Source: Taudactylus pleione (lineage: Eukaryota > Chordata > Amphibia > Anura > Myobatrachidae). From it: 64,000 nucleotides of DNA. A program made the position numbers and the translations under genes. The stretch covers positions 4,541,501 through 4,605,500 of the forward strand of contig JAUIMM010000088.1 in NCBI GenBank assembly GCA_031769625.1, read 5' to 3'. This document shows, piece after piece, positions 1 through 12,140 of the stretch. Below the pieces are notes generated by a model. It was not told where the DNA came from and ran no database searches. It saw nothing but the letters and a program-made list of their open reading frames with translations. The number at the start of each line of letters is the position of its first letter. The stretch's first letter is position 1.

Positions 1-723
1 GCCAAAACTAGTAGCATTGCACATGAACACGAAAAACAGGTTGAGACTAAAAAGCTGAGAATTGCTTGGCCACCTCCAGCTGAATCCTCTGGTTCTGGAG
101 CCTCTGTGGAAGAGAACGTTAAAGTGTTCAAGCCAAAATGGCCACCAAGCGAAGACCTTGTGAAAACAGAAAGTGAAGAATACTCTGAACTGAAGAAGCT
201 GAGGAGAACATCCTCTCTTAAAGAGCGCAGCCGTCCATTCACGCTAAGTGTGGCAAAACCAGTTGTCGCCAAAACTCAAAAACAGCCAGAAAGCTTGTCT
301 ATGTCGTCGCCTGTATTGAAAAAACTTGATTCCTTAAAACTTTGGGATGATTTGGAAGGAGAGCCTGAAGAAAAACCAGTGACTAAAGAGGTACTGCCCA
401 CACCAGATCTTGCAGACAAATCGCTCAGAAAAACTGAAGCCAAGGAAGATGCATCTAATAAAATCGATGATCAAAGCTTCTTTGAAAATGGGGACTCTTC
501 TGAGATAGAGGCTTCCGAACAGCAACTCTTCCCTGAAGTTTCCACCCATTCTAAACACTCGAGCACGGAAGATCTAGTGATGACGACGAAAGAGGACCAT
601 TCTCCAGTTCAGAACCGCAAGTCTCAAGATATTGGTTACTGGGAGGGAGAAGACCTGGAAGAACTCAGTGTGGAAGACCAAATCAAGAGAAATCGTTATT
701 ATGAGGAAGAGGATTCCGATTAA
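1..723 (+). CDS. LIMA1: LIM domain and actin-binding protein 1 (EPLIN), C-terminal part
   Basis: The frame is open from the first base and ends with TAA at 721-723, giving 240 residues; the start and the LIM domain lie upstream of the window. LIMA1/EPLIN cross-links and stabilises actin filaments and links them to the cadherin-catenin complex. The assignment rests on recognised family motifs: two tryptophan-proline blocks (IAWPPP near residue 21 and PKWPP near 45), the serine-rich LRRTSSLKERSRPF block near 68-80, and the C-terminus WEGEDLEELSVEDQIKRNRYY near 214. The last two resemble mammalian EPLIN closely, while the stretch between them is acidic, serine-rich and poorly conserved, as expected for this disordered tail. 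No splice site is evident, so this looks like the coding part of the terminal exon. Codon use and the lack of breaks mark it as the only intact host coding sequence here. Confidence 0.93.
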   Translation, partial: AKTSSIAHEHEKQVETKKLRIAWPPPAESSGSGASVEENVKVFKPKWPPSEDLVKTESEEYSELKKLRRTSSLKERSRPFTLSVAKPVVAKTQKQPESLSMSSPVLKKLDSLKLWDDLEGEPEEKPVTKEVLPTPDLADKSLRKTEAKEDASNKIDDQSFFENGDSSEIEASEQQLFPEVSTHSKHSSTEDLVMTTKEDHSPVQNRKSQDIGYWEGEDLEELSVEDQIKRNRYYEEEDSD

Positions 724-2855
724 TAGTTTCTTCAAGAGTTTGTTTTATGCGGTCTATGGCTGAGCCTTAATCTGTTAGATATCCTGGAAAAAGTGATCCT
801 TTGCTGTATTTAGTGTAAAATTGCTCTTTTTAAAACTGTCCCCATTTTTTATTTTTAAGTAAAGAATATTTAATATTGCACAAATGTCAAAAAAAAAAAA
901 AAAAAATTTTTTAAGTGTTTTCTCTTCAATCTAGTTGAAGAGACCTTTTTATTCCCAGAGTTTTCCCAGGAACAAGTAGACTCTTTTGTCATGTTTTGAG
1001 GTGCATGCTGTACAACTTGAGAGAGTAACAAGCATACTGTATATGGCACTTTGTATTGTTAAACTACCAACTAAATCTGCCTTCATACTGCCAATTGTAA
1101 GTCTCTATTTGCTGTAATTTAGGCAAATACTACCTGGTGAGTTACTGCTTGTATGCTTAAGTCTTCTGTAGTACGTTGCTTGGTCCTAACAAAGTTCAAA
1201 AAGTTTATTTTCAAGCACATCTTTGCCCAGTAATGTAACTACCCTGTAAGCCACTAATAAGTGCAGGGGTTCAGGGTCTAGAGTCGCCGACCCTTGTGAG
1301 AATGCTCCTTCCCTGGTGTCTTCGTGTTCTAAGCCACTCGTGGAGCAGCAGACGTTTGAAGTTCAAGATATCGGACACCTCCACTTTCTTTCGTGTTGAG
1401 AGGACTGAATGGATGGCCGGGCAGCTGTCCAATTTGTGCTCTTGACAGGAGGTGTATGGGCATTTAAATGGACTTGTACTGCTTCCTCTGGTAGTCTGTT
1501 GACCAGCACTCAGCATCTGACAATTAATGTGCACTCCAGGCATGTGTTGAACAAAAACTCTCGTAAAAAATCTGAGAGGAGTTTGTCAGCGAGTGGTGTT
1601 GACTTTTTGCATCTTTGCTAGAGATTACTATGCAGTTTATTAAATTTGAAGTCCTCATCAGCTGCCTGAGATTTAAAAAAATTCAAGATATTATTTTCTG
1701 AAATTCTATTGTAAAGTTCACTGTATTAATGTAAAACATTCCATGTCAGTTCATAGATATTTAAGTCTGTGTACACTGTTCTTATTTTGTATTGTAAGAC
1801 TTTTTTAAATCTTGATTTCAGCCAGATTATCTATGACACTACAGGCTATTGACGGCATGCGGGTAGGTGGTTCTGCAGGTTATGTACATTTTTGTTTTGC
1901 ACAGCTAAGAACTGCATAAACCTTTCTATATTTTTTTTTTTTTTCTTTTAATATCTTATACTTTTTATATCAAAGTTTCCCTTAAGCCTGTAGGTGCTGC
2001 TCATTTAAAAAGCTCTCACACTAGTTTTTCAGGTGCAATGTATTTTTAATTCCTCTCTTATTGGGAAAGGAAGAAATTAACTGGAAAAATGACCAAAGTC
2101 CTGGTACATCTGGAGCCTTCTGTTTTGGTTGGCTAATTCCAACCTTGAATCCATCATGGGATCTAAAGTGCAATGTGTTCCTCTTTCTTATACTTACTAT
2201 AGAGTTAGGAACTGGTTTAAAATGTACCTGCCGACTACATACAATGGAAGTGGCCATTTTGTAGGCTGAAGTCCTATTCCTGAGAATGCAACCAGGCAAT
2301 TTAAGACTGCTTTCCACATGTGTGGGTACGACCCACAAAATGGCTGCCTTTATTGTGTATAGTTGATTACTGCATAATCAGACTAAACTGGCACATTTTG
2401 TTCTGCATTTTAATTGTACATTTTGCACTGAAATAATAGGAGACATCAACACTATGCAATATATAAAGTCAGACTGAAAACTTGTGCATTCCTGGTTTGC
2501 TGCTGATGAATGTATGACACTTAATCAGAGTCTTCTACACTTGGAATTTTTTTGGCAACAGAAACATTGCAAAGTATGAGATGAACGAGTAGTGTAACTT
2601 CTAGTTGAGCATTTCATTTTAATACACATTAAGTTACAGTACAAATGAGATTAGATTTAAAGAGCTTGTGTATGTTTTTCGTGGGGTTTTTTTTCTTTCA
2701 GATATTTACTTGTCATTTTGAAAAAAAAAAAAAGGGGTTGAGTTTTTATATAAGGTGCAACTGTATGTGAAGTTGGTACTGTATTTTACAAAGAAAAAAA
2801 GTTGTAATATATTTGCTTTCAAACCAATCTAACAATAAAGATTTTTATTCAGAAT
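724..2855 (+). other. LIMA1 3' untranslated region
   Basis: This AT-rich, stop-dense stretch follows the LIMA1 stop codon and runs to a canonical poly(A) signal. It holds A-tracts at about 888-906 and 2720-2733 and T-tracts near 1930 that could prime oligo(dT) internally. The short open frames within it have no recognisable content. The extent is inferred from the poly(A) signal; no transcript evidence is available. Confidence 0.75.
2834..2839 (+). promoter_or_regulatory. Poly(A) signal AATAAA of LIMA1
   Basis: A canonical AATAAA hexamer is followed about 15-25 bases later by a T-rich, TG-containing stretch suited to a downstream element. It is the first strong signal in a good context after the stop codon, so cleavage near 2855 is inferred. 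Confidence 0.7.
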
Positions 2856-2859
2856 AATT

Positions 2860-3183
2860 TTTCCTTCTGTTCAAACGCTTTTCTTTGTGGTTCAGACCAC
2901 AAGATGGGTACTTCCACCATTATTCAAACAGTCAATCTGTTCACAATCTGAAAACTCGTACGAACATTTGTTCATTCTACAAAATGACTCTGCACCATAT
3001 ATAGGCATATAACTGCTGCCATAGAACTACAAGTTTGCAAGGACTCTGTGTTAGTATTTGCCACTATTATGCTTTATATAGTGCTTGCATATTATGTAAC
3101 TCTGTACATTGATTTATTGAAACACAATGACCTGAAACAGAAGTTCAAGATGGCCCTGTCCAATTAGTCTTGGGGCCAGATGT
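2860..3183. other. Intergenic, nothing recognised
   Basis: AT-rich sequence immediately after the LIMA1 poly(A) site. I see no open frame, repeat or RNA gene. Confidence 0.5.
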
Positions 3184-3191
3184 AAATTACC

Positions 3192-3600
3192 CATACTTGC
3201 CAACTCTCCCTCATTGTCATGGAGACTCCCTGAAATAACAGCAGTCTCCCTGAAGAGTCTACCAATCGCCCTCATTTCACCTTACCCCCATTATGACACT
3301 GTTTTATATAAAAGAAAAAACCGAGCTATATACATTCAAATGGGACCATTGGTATAATTGCCCTGCATTGGTTATAAGGCACAATGATCCCTATTGTTAC
3401 ATGTTGATGAAAACACACTGATACTTCTCAGAAAACACAAGTAGATCTTACTAACTGCTTTGGGGCTCATTTACATTTGGGTGTAAATCGATTATGACAC
3501 TCCTCTCAGATGTATCGGTACACACCCACTTTACCGCCGCGCTCATAGGTGCTGCTATCACAATCTCCCTGAAATGCTTTTTCAAAAGTAGGCAAGTATG
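3192..3600. mobile_element. hAT-type MITE, CATACTTGCC family (copy C1)
   Basis: The ends are inverted: CATACTTGCC at the left and GGCAAGTATG at the right. They are flanked by AAATTACC (3184-3191) and AAATTTCC (3601-3608), an 8-bp target duplication with one mismatch, the size typical of hAT elements. The interior is non-coding and contains repeated CTCCCTGAA words. Copies with exact 8-bp duplications occur at 40740-41062 and 56406-56760. Confidence 0.75.
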
Positions 3601-3608
3601 AAATTTCC

Positions 3609-4640
3609 TGCAGACTGCAATCGGAACTGATCCAGGAGGCTTTCTGGGGTCTCTGCAGATGTTTGCTCCCAGCCTATGGAGATATGAGCAAAAATCAGCC
3701 TACTGCAATTATGCTTTTGAGTGCAGCATGACCGTCTGGCCATAGAGCTACATTTGACACATAAAGCTGTAGATAAGCTGTAGCCGGTGGGGATTGAGTG
3801 GGGTTACTGGGAAGCATGATGAGCTGCCTTGGACAGGCATTATTGTGCAGCTACAGATTTTGTTGCAACGAGGATAGATGGTGGTTGGTCACTATACAAA
3901 TGCCAATATAGTCAGCGGTTGGTATACATGACCATCCTTCACCATTTCTCATCTGAATCTCCTTTATGCTGCATGGACACTCCTGTGGTTGTTTGCCAGC
4001 TTGGAGTGGCTGTTCTAGATTATTTTAAATTGGCATCATGCTCATTGCTTGACACAGAGCCAGGATGTTTGTTTGCTGTGTGGTGACATATGCTATCACC
4101 AAAGGAGGAACAGAGTTTGGCAACAGCAATGACCATCCTACGCCCTGCGTCCAGCAGCTGAATGGAGATTTTAGTAGACCTTTGAAACACTACTAATCAA
4201 AATTTGTAAGAGTGGCATTTACTAGTTAAAGTGCTAGTTATAGATGGCTGTACTGCAGACCAATCCACTACCCTAACTGTGGTCCACCTGCCATCACTAT
4301 ATAATATGAAATCTAATATTGACAACTGCAATTAGATTTTGAAAAGACTTCACTTTTTTTTAAATCTATTAATGGTCTATGATCTTGCTTGTATACACCA
4401 AATGTTTACATATGTTCTAGATCGGTTCCATGTAGGGGAGGTACTGCTCTACTATTCCACAGTTGTAGCTGCTATCTGCTTGTCTGACACCTGTGAATGT
4501 GCATGAAATTGAATTTACCATGCGAGTTAAAGATCCTCTTTATAATCAGTGTTTTGCTCACTGAATAAAGCTTAAATCTATTGAAGACTGTCCAGTAATA
4601 TAACTGTACAATTGTTATAATGCCAAACTTTTATGCTCTT
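3609..4640. other. Intergenic, nothing recognised
   Basis: Unique-looking sequence between two MITEs. The 85-codon frame at 3829-4086 shows no family motif and no conserved context, so I do not call it a gene. Confidence 0.4.
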
Positions 4641-4641
4641 G

Positions 4642-5235
4642 GGGCCTGATTCAGAGCCGCTCGTAAGCGGCCGCTCCGAGCGATGTTTGCCCAACTGCGC
4701 ATGCGTACGGATCGTAATACGCATGCACGAACCAGTCAGTGCGGCTGAAAATCGTTTGTTCGCTAAATAGCGAATGCCTGCTATTTTGAGTGACAGAATG
4801 AGGCGTATGTGGGGGTGGTAACAGGGGAAGGTGCTTGAAAATGGGGAGTGGAGATCAGAACGCAGGCGTGCTTAAAGGTCAAAACGGGCGTTTTAAGGGT
4901 GTGCATAATTAATACAGCAGCGTCATTGACCACGTCACTGGGTTATTTTATAGCCAGAACTGCTCGCAAGATTGTGGTAGCAAAAACCACCCACAAGAAT
5001 AGCGAGCAGTTCATACGCTGGTCGATGTACTCGATTAATCTAATAAACAGCGGACATGACGTAGGATGCGAGCGGCCAGGGGGCGTATTTAAAAAAAAAA
5101 AAAAGACCAAGTTTTGTTCGCTCGTTCAGACATAGAGGCGTGAACAGACCGCAAAGAGCGAACGATTCATTTGAATAGCCACCCCTATTTTCTGGACGAA
5201 CGACCGCAAATAGCGTCCAGCTCTGAATCAGGCCC
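4642..5235. mobile_element. GGGCC-family MITE, subfamily B (copy B1)
   Basis: The terminal inverted repeats are GGGCCTGATTCAGAGC and its complement GCTCTGAATCAGGCCC; the flanks TTG/TTA suggest a 3-bp target duplication with one mismatch. The interior holds several short palindromes, including a long stem with GAACTGCTCG near 4960 pairing with CGAGCAGTTC near 5005. It is the same sequence, in opposite orientation, as 42071-42670. The 95-codon frame at 4848-5135 and the minus-strand frame at 42213-42458 share residues only because the DNA is shared. Confidence 0.85.
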
Positions 5236-6503
5236 TTAATCCCTTTTTAGAGGAACATTTACCTTACATGTAATTTATACTTAATGCTTGTTTTTATTTT
5301 CAATTTGCCATGAAAATTCATTTGTCTGCATTTATGAATAATGTAAATGGGGGGTATCTGTACACCTAGTGATCAGCATGGAAGCCTGGTCACATTTTTT
5401 GAAGTATCTGACTGATTTGTCATTTGTTCACATGATCCGTTACTTTTTATGACCCTTCAACATCCTTAATAGTAAACCGGGTTAAAGGAAATAGGATATG
5501 TATGAAAAGTTAGAGGAAATGGGAATAACTTTTTTGTCTCTACTACTTTCTACTATATCTATAAAACCATTATTTAGATAAGTTTGGCCTGCTTTAAGGG
5601 GATTTCAGTGGAAAATGTATGAATTGTGATTCTCTGAGGTTCCTTTGATTTACTTTTAAGCACAGTGTTTGAGAATCTGGGCTGCCGTAAAGTGCGGCAA
5701 CTGCCGCGATGATTTGCACTGGCGAGCTTATCACGTGGAATAGGATTAACCCCTAGGCCTTTAAGCCTAGGCTGTTAGTGGGAAAATCAGGAGGACAACC
5801 GGTGTGGAGTCCTCAAAATACTTCCACTAACTAGCAATAGGCTATACCAGCCAGGGCTGGTACTATAATAGGGATGGACTTACAGGGTTCAGTGATCAAG
5901 CTGAGCTAAAAACTGTGTGTCCCAGGGACACCTTGCTTTAATAAAAAGGGGTCCTACTTTACTGTTTCTAGGTCCAATCACAATTTTTATGCTTTCGAGC
6001 TCCCCATGTGCCACCCCACATAGCATCAGACCACCCACATGCCCTACACATACAACATGGCAATTCACACTCATATTTGAAGTACTGAGAATGCTTATAA
6101 ATACAAGGTGGGTAAGGGCAGGAAGCATTTGGGACTGTGCTCGGGGCAGGCAGCCCCAGGCTGATGGAGGGGCAACAGCACTACTGCTGCAGAAGGGAGA
6201 GTCATAGGGTGGCCAGCAGGGAAGGTGCGCAGAGCCCAGGGAGATTGCATTCAGCTCCCCCTCTACTCAGGTCCTGCATGCCAATTGCACAGTACGGGCT
6301 GTCTTAGGAAGGCCTCTGGTGGTGATTGGATGGGGAGACACTGAAGGGTTGGTATTGGATGCAGCACACACAAACCTCATATTAGTTATCACAGCGCCTC
6401 CTGCAGGACCCGATCATTTTTCAAACTGCGTCCCTCACTGCCTATAGCACATAAAGTACGCGCTAAATGGTTACCTTTGCCACAGTGCCAAGGAGCCTTA
6501 AGT
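5236..6503. other. Intergenic, nothing recognised
   Basis: No coding or RNA feature seen. Short overlapping frames near 5889-6207 lie on both strands and look like chance. Confidence 0.4.
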
Positions 6504-6782
6504 GGCCTATCCACTAGGCGACCTGAAAGGCTGAACGTCTAGCGTGGTGCAGTACCCACACTGAACGGCGTTCACTAAACGTCATTCAGTGAAGGACCCT
6601 GACCTCCTATCTCTGAACATCTCGAACCTGACGAGCGCCATCAAGTTGACTGGCATGTTAACTAGATAGTTGGGGACGGCAAGGACCCAGCGTGCACGCG
6701 CATCGTTGGTCCTTCCTGCTATCCATTACCCGCCTCCTGGTTATGGTCGGATTGTTCACAAAATCAGGTAATGGATAGGCCC
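6504..6782. mobile_element. Small MITE with GGCCTATCC ends
   Basis: The left end GGCCTATCCACTAGG matches the complement of the right end, which reads GGTAATGGATAGGCC. The length is about 280 bp and the interior is non-coding. No clear target duplication is seen, so the superfamily is open. Confidence 0.5.
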
Positions 6783-7290
6783 CTTTAGGCTGTCATTGCA
6801 GAGTGCTGGCTGCCAGAGACATCCAGCTTGATCCACCTGAATTTGATGTTTTGGCTTTATTTTATATTGATTTATTTTAATTCATCTGACTTTTTTTTTT
6901 TTTTTTAACAAGTGAGAAATGGTGGAGGAATATGCTCTGATTGGGTCATTGTGTTCGATGGAAAGACACTGATGCCTAAAATCCTGATCTCTTTTCTCCA
7001 GCCCTTATTCTTTCAGTATAACGTCAGCCAATGCTGCAATTCCACACATGTGACCGATCCCCAGAGAGGTTATTTTGAAAGTTTTCCTTGTAAGAAGAAC
7101 AAGTACTGGCCTTGTTTCAGCACACAACGGGTTCTGTTACTTTCATTTCACAAAGTAATTTGTGTTGCCATCATTAGTCAGATAAACATAAGCTGCTGAT
7201 CTGCTTGTTTATTGACCAGAATTTGGGGTTTAATTTTTGCTCATTTTACTTGAGGCTGCCTTGGCACATTTCACTGCTATAGTAGCTGGG
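6783..7290. other. Intergenic, nothing recognised
   Basis: A T-tract at about 6891-6906 and AT-rich sequence; no supported gene. Confidence 0.4.
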
Positions 7291-7292
7291 TA

Positions 7293-8861
7293 CAGTGTAT
7301 CCGGAAAGTATTCACAGTGCTAAACTTTTTCCACATTGTTATGTTCTAGCCTTATTCCAAAATGGAATAAATTCATTTTTGTCAAAATTCTACACACAAT
7401 ACCCCATAATGACAACGTGTTAAGTTTTTTTAGCAAATTTAATAAAAAACAAAACTAAAATCACATGTACATAAGTATTCACAGCCTTTGCTCAATACTT
7501 TGTTGATGCACCTTTGGCAGCTATTACTGCCTCAAGTCTTTTTGAATATGATGCCACAAGCTTAGTACACCTATCTTTGGGCAGTTTCGCCCATTCCTCT
7601 TTGCAGCACCTCTCAAGCTCCATCAGGTTGGATGGGATGCGTCGGTGCACAGCCATTTTCAGATCTCTCTAGAGATGTTCAATCAGATTTAAGTCTGGGC
7701 TCTGGCTGGACCACTCAAGGACAGTCACAGAGTTGTCCTGGAGCCACTCCTTTGTTATCTTATCTGTGTGCTTAGGGTAATTGTCCTACTGAAAGATGAA
7801 CCGTTGCCCCAGTCTGAGGTCAAGAGCGCTCTGGAGCAGGCTTTCATCCAGGATGTGTCTGTACATTGCTGCATTCATCTTTCCCTCTATCCTGACTAGT
7901 CTCCCAGTTCCTGCCGCTGAAAAACATTCCCACAGCATGATTCTGCCACCACCATGCTTCACTGTAGGGATGGTGTTGGCCTGGTGATGAGTGGTGCCTG
8001 TTTTCCTTCAAACATAACTTCTGGCATTCACACCAGTGTTTAATCTGTGTCTCATCAGACCAGAGAATTTTGTTTCTCATGGTCTGAGTCCTTCAGGTGC
8101 ATTTTGGCAAACTTCAGACGGGCTGCCATGTGCTTTTTACTGATGAGTGGCTTCCGTCTACCCACTCTACCATAAAGGCCTGATTGGTGGATGCTGTAGA
8201 GATGGTGGTTCTTCTGGAAGGTTCTCCTCTCTCCACATAGGAATGCTGTAGCTCTGACTGACAGAGTGACCATCAGGTTCTTGGTCACCTCCCTGACTAG
8301 GACCCTTCCTGGCCAACTCTAGGAAGAGTCCTGGTGGTTCCGAACTTCTTCCATTTATGGCTGATGGAGGCCACTGTGCTTATTGGGACCTTCAAAGCAG
8401 CAGATATTTTTCTGTACCCTTCCCCAGATTTGTGCCTTGAGACAATTCCTTGGACTTCATGCTTGGTTTGTGCTCTGACATGCACTGTTAAGTGTGAGAC
8501 ATTTTTCTATAGACAGGTGTATGCCTTTCAAAGTCATGTCCAATCAACTGAATTTACCACAGGTGGACTCCAATTAAGCTGTAGGAACATCTCAAGGATG
8601 ATCAGTGGAAACAGGATGCACCTGAGCTCAATTTTCAGCTTCATGGCAAAGGTTGTGAATACTTATGTACATGTGATTTTAGTTGTGTGTTTGTTTTTTG
8701 TTTTTTATTAATTTTGCAAAAACCAACTTTTTACATGTTCCCATTATGGGGTATTGTGTGTAGAATTTTGAGGACAAAAATGAATTTATTGCATTTTGGA
8801 ATAAGACTAACATAACAATGTGGAAAAAGTGAACCGCTGTGAATATTGTCTGGATGCACTG
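7293..8861 (-). mobile_element. Tc1/mariner-like DNA transposon, complete length but decayed
   Basis: The element is bounded by TA dinucleotides (7291-7292 and 8862-8863), the obligate Tc1/mariner target. Its ends begin CAGTG and form imperfect inverted repeats of roughly 130 bp, which include a shared block reading ACACAATACCCCATAATG. Length 1569 bp matches full-length Tc1-like elements. A broken transposase lies on the minus strand between the repeats. Confidence 0.93.
7490..8485 (-). pseudogene. Tc1-like transposase, frameshifted
   Basis: Read on the minus strand, the gene starts near 8485 with a helix-turn-helix segment (SGEGYRKISAALKVPISTV). It continues through a linker, the first catalytic aspartate in NKILWSDETQIKHW near 8070, a glycine-rich stretch, and the [10 protein letters not shown] block with the final acidic position near 7690. 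The three catalytic regions fall in different frames and stops interrupt them; the last one (EHL followed by a stop) lies just after the PDLNLIEH motif. The enzyme would have cut and pasted the element at TA sites. It is certainly inactive as it stands, though the terminal repeats look usable in trans. Confidence 0.9.
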
Positions 8862-8863
8862 TA

Positions 8864-9827
8864 GGTTTGTAACAATATTCCACTGAATAGATGCTCAAAA
8901 TGAGAAAAATAACATAAGTGCAACATTCTGTATGTAGTAAAATACAAATCCTATTATAAATACACTTGCAAACCTGGGACGTAGGGGAGCATTTTGATCA
9001 TTCAAGTAGAGATTCCGATCAGCTCTGCTTTAATCTGTGCCCCCAATGTGGGCTATAGTGTGGATATTGCTGACTATATGATGGACCATTGTACAGATGC
9101 ACAATATTATGATTTTTTTTTCTTTTTATATATACAAAACTGCACACTTAAAGACTTCTATGAAGATCTATTTAACCTTTCATTTTTTTGTTTTATGCAC
9201 AGACTTTTTTTTGATATTTAGTTTTATTTGTTATTAATTTATGGTCACGATTTTTCTGTGACCAGTTAGGAGCAAATAAAAAAAACAAAACAAAAAAATA
9301 ACTAAAAATGCAATTTGCTCCTAGGTAAATCACGGGTGCAAATATTTTTCATGGTGGGAGAATACTTGATGCTTTTGCATGTAGCAAATACTGGGCAGCT
9401 TTATTTTTTACATGGAAATTTATAATTAAGCTACTATAGGAAACATTCCTTCCCAATTCTAAGATGCAAAATCCATTAGCCATGTAAGGCACCAGTCCTC
9501 TGGACGCCCCAAATGGCTGACTGCAGCCGTAACTGCCCTCCTGAGCATCCTGCGCTGTTCTTGTCATTGGAGGCCTCTCCCCCTGTGCAATGACTTCATG
9601 CGCAGAGGGGGTATGGCTGGCTGGCACTGGCTGTTCATTCATGGAAGGCTGATTTCTGCTTGCAGCTTATTGAGATGTGAGCAGTGTCTTCCATAGATGG
9701 ATGATATAAGTACAGCGCACATGTAAATGAATCTGCCCCCAAATCTCTCCACATTTTTAAATCTGCCCCACCTGCAGTGCAGCATGGTTTTGCTAAGATA
9801 CTTCTTTCTTCGCTTTTAACTCTGTAT
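8864..9827. other. Intergenic, nothing recognised
   Basis: AT-rich sequence with T and A tracts; no supported gene. Minus-strand frames at 9349-9871 lack any family motif. Confidence 0.4.
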
Positions 9828-10208
9828 AAAGCTGGGCGCACACCTATACAATCTACGGGCCGTTCTTTCAATTCCTGAACTCTTCATACGATATTGTAAG
9901 GGTGTGTATGCACCTGGTCATGTTGAAAGATCAGGTTTTATGTGCAGTTTACTTTTCATCCGATTCATTGGTACAATATCGGAGAGAAAGTATAGTGTAC
10001 CTCCTACCGACCGTTCTTTCCAGTGCTTCAGCCCTTACTATTCCAGCAGCAGCAGCGCTGCCTTTGTGTCTCTTCAGCCAATATTTTAGTCACATTTGGG
10101 TCAAAGATTACACGTTAGATTGTATAGGTGTGTATGCATTTATCGGTACTTCTGAACGGAAGGAAAATCGCATCGAATGTGACTCTCAACTAGTGTGTAC
10201 CCAGCTTA
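9828..10208. mobile_element. MITE with AAAGCTGGG ends (copy 1)
   Basis: The left end AAAGCTGGGCGCACACC is matched by GTGTGTACCCAGCTTA at the right. The interior is non-coding, with palindromic pieces. The related copy at 20101-20407 has nearly identical ends. The 202-codon frame that begins at 9902 starts inside this element and is spurious. Confidence 0.6.
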
Positions 10209-10479
10209 AGCCCCTAAATTGTTCACTTTTGGACCTTTTCCTTCATATTCTAACTTGCAATGACCTGTTACCTGAAGCTTTGCATGTGATGAGGCACAGT
10301 AATGCTTTGTGTTATGCCGCATGTATTCTAGTACTTGGACCGTGCTGTAGCCTACTCCTATTCACTGTAACATTGCTGCTCAAAATGGGTGCAGGTCTAG
10401 GGCTCGCTCCTATTTGCATCCGCTCAAACATTTGCTGTCTACAAAACCGGGACAATCCCCTCAGACCTCCGGTCATTAC

Positions 10480-12140
10480 TAGGACTTATCACCTTGCTCT
10501 CTGTTACTGACTTGCTTTTTAACATTGATTGTACCCACATCATTTTGCCTATATACCTGTAAAATACCCATCCTCACCGCCTGCCCTTATCTCGCTCCCA
10601 GACCACCTCCACATCTGCAACCCTGCCAATCTCATCCCTGTCTCCTCACTTCCCTCTCACCCCTGAGCCATCCCTCTTTCTCCTCCTTTTGAAGTCCACT
10701 CTATCCATCTATTCTACCCCATCCATCTCTGTGTCTCTGTCATCTACCATTCCCCTGGCCCCATTTCCTTGACCACTTTGCTGCTTGGCTTCTCCACTAC
10801 CTCTCTGACCTACCATCCCTGATCCTTGGTGACTTCCACATCCCCACTGACCCAGCTTCCACCAAATTTCTTGCCCTCTTCTCCTCTTTTGGCCTTTCTC
10901 AATGGACCTCCTCCCCTACCCACTGCCTCCGCCTCTTAATTGACCTTGTCTTTTCATCTCTGCACTCTCACTCTCTGACTTCTCCAACTCTCCCTTCCCA
11001 CTCTCTGACCACCATCACCTCTCCTTTTCATCTCTCTTCTCCTGCACCCCTCCTCATACCCAAATCTAACGTCCGCAGACACAATCTCGATGCTCTTGAC
11101 CCTGCTATTCTCTCCTCTTCGCTTAATACTCTTCTCCCCTCTATACACTCTCGCTTGCCCCAACCAGACTGCCTCCCTCTACACCCTCACCTCTGCGCTC
11201 GACTGTTGTCCCCACCCCTCTTGTCCCACTTCGCTGCTCCAAGCCCCAACCTTGGCATATCAAATGTATCCGGTACTTCAAAAATGCTCATGCACCGCTA
11301 AACTCCAGCTGGAGGAACTCTCGCTCCTTAACTGACTCCCTCCATTTCAAGTTTAACCTCTCTTCCTACTGCTCTACTCTCTCCCTTGCCAAGCAATCTT
11401 TGTTCAAGTCTCTCATCTCTTCTCAGTCCTCCAACCCCTGCCGTCTTTTTGCCACATTTCAGTGCATTCCTTCCAGGCCCTCTCCAGCTCCACAGCTCCC
11501 TACATCTCCAACCTCCTCTCCTTACACACTCCCTCCCACCCCCTCCGGTCATCCAATGATCGCTGCCTTTCCTCCTCTCTAGTTACCACATCTTGCCCCA
11601 GAATTTAAGGTTTCCCAAGATGTCCCCCACTATTGGAACATTCTCTCTCGTTCCATCAGACTATCCCCTAGTCTGCATTGCTCATAAAAGCATATCCGTC
11701 CTCCACTTAACCATGTCACCACGTTGTCGACCTCTTAACTCCCCTTATTCTGGCTCACTCCTTGTATGTCTTGTCTCCCCCTTCCCTTTTAGAACGTAAA
11801 CTCCATGAGCACTCCTGTTCTCATCACCTACTTCTCTTGCACACCTGCTACACATCCTCCTTGGGCTCTCTGCCTCTGAACTCCAATCATCAGTTTTATG
11901 TTTTTGTTTTGTTTTTTTTCTTTTCTGGCGAACTAGACCTGTAATTTGCACCCACGAAGATAGCGCCAGGTTTCAGCTGATGCCGTATTTTTTAATTGCA
12001 TTAGTGGCTGTGTCGAGATTTGTAGTGTTATACGTACTGTACTGTTTTTTTTTTTTTTTTACCCTGTGTTGTCTTGTTTTGCACTGTGTACGGTGCTGCA
12101 GAACACTTGTGGTGCCTTCACATTTTATTTACAATAATAA
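10480..12140 (+). mobile_element. CR1/L2-type LINE remnant, internally deleted
   Basis: Pyrimidine-rich sequence encodes pieces of a non-LTR retrotransposon ORF2. An endonuclease segment reads LILGDFHIPTDPASTKF near 10815-10865 and continues with SFGLSQW and SPTH. A linker follows with SLFKSLISSQSSNPCRLFATF near 11400. Reverse transcriptase core motifs are missing, so the middle is deleted. The 3' part (11790 onward) has a TAGAACGTAAACTCC-type tail and ends GGTGCTGCAGAACACTTGTGG followed by AATAAT-like sequence near 12135, typical of L2-type 3' ends. Frames are broken throughout. A relative lies on the minus strand at 40260-41290. Confidence 0.72.

Noticed and set aside
4848..5135. A protein conserved with the minus-strand frame at 42213-42458
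   Set aside because: Both frames are in copies of one MITE; the likeness is DNA-level and the frames are not maintained in other copies.
9902..10510. 202-codon open frame
   Set aside because: It starts inside the MITE at 9828-10208, spans its right terminal repeat and has no recognisable domain.
11090..11582. Serine/proline-rich host exons
   Set aside because: Pyrimidine-rich LINE sequence with endonuclease motifs just upstream explains them.
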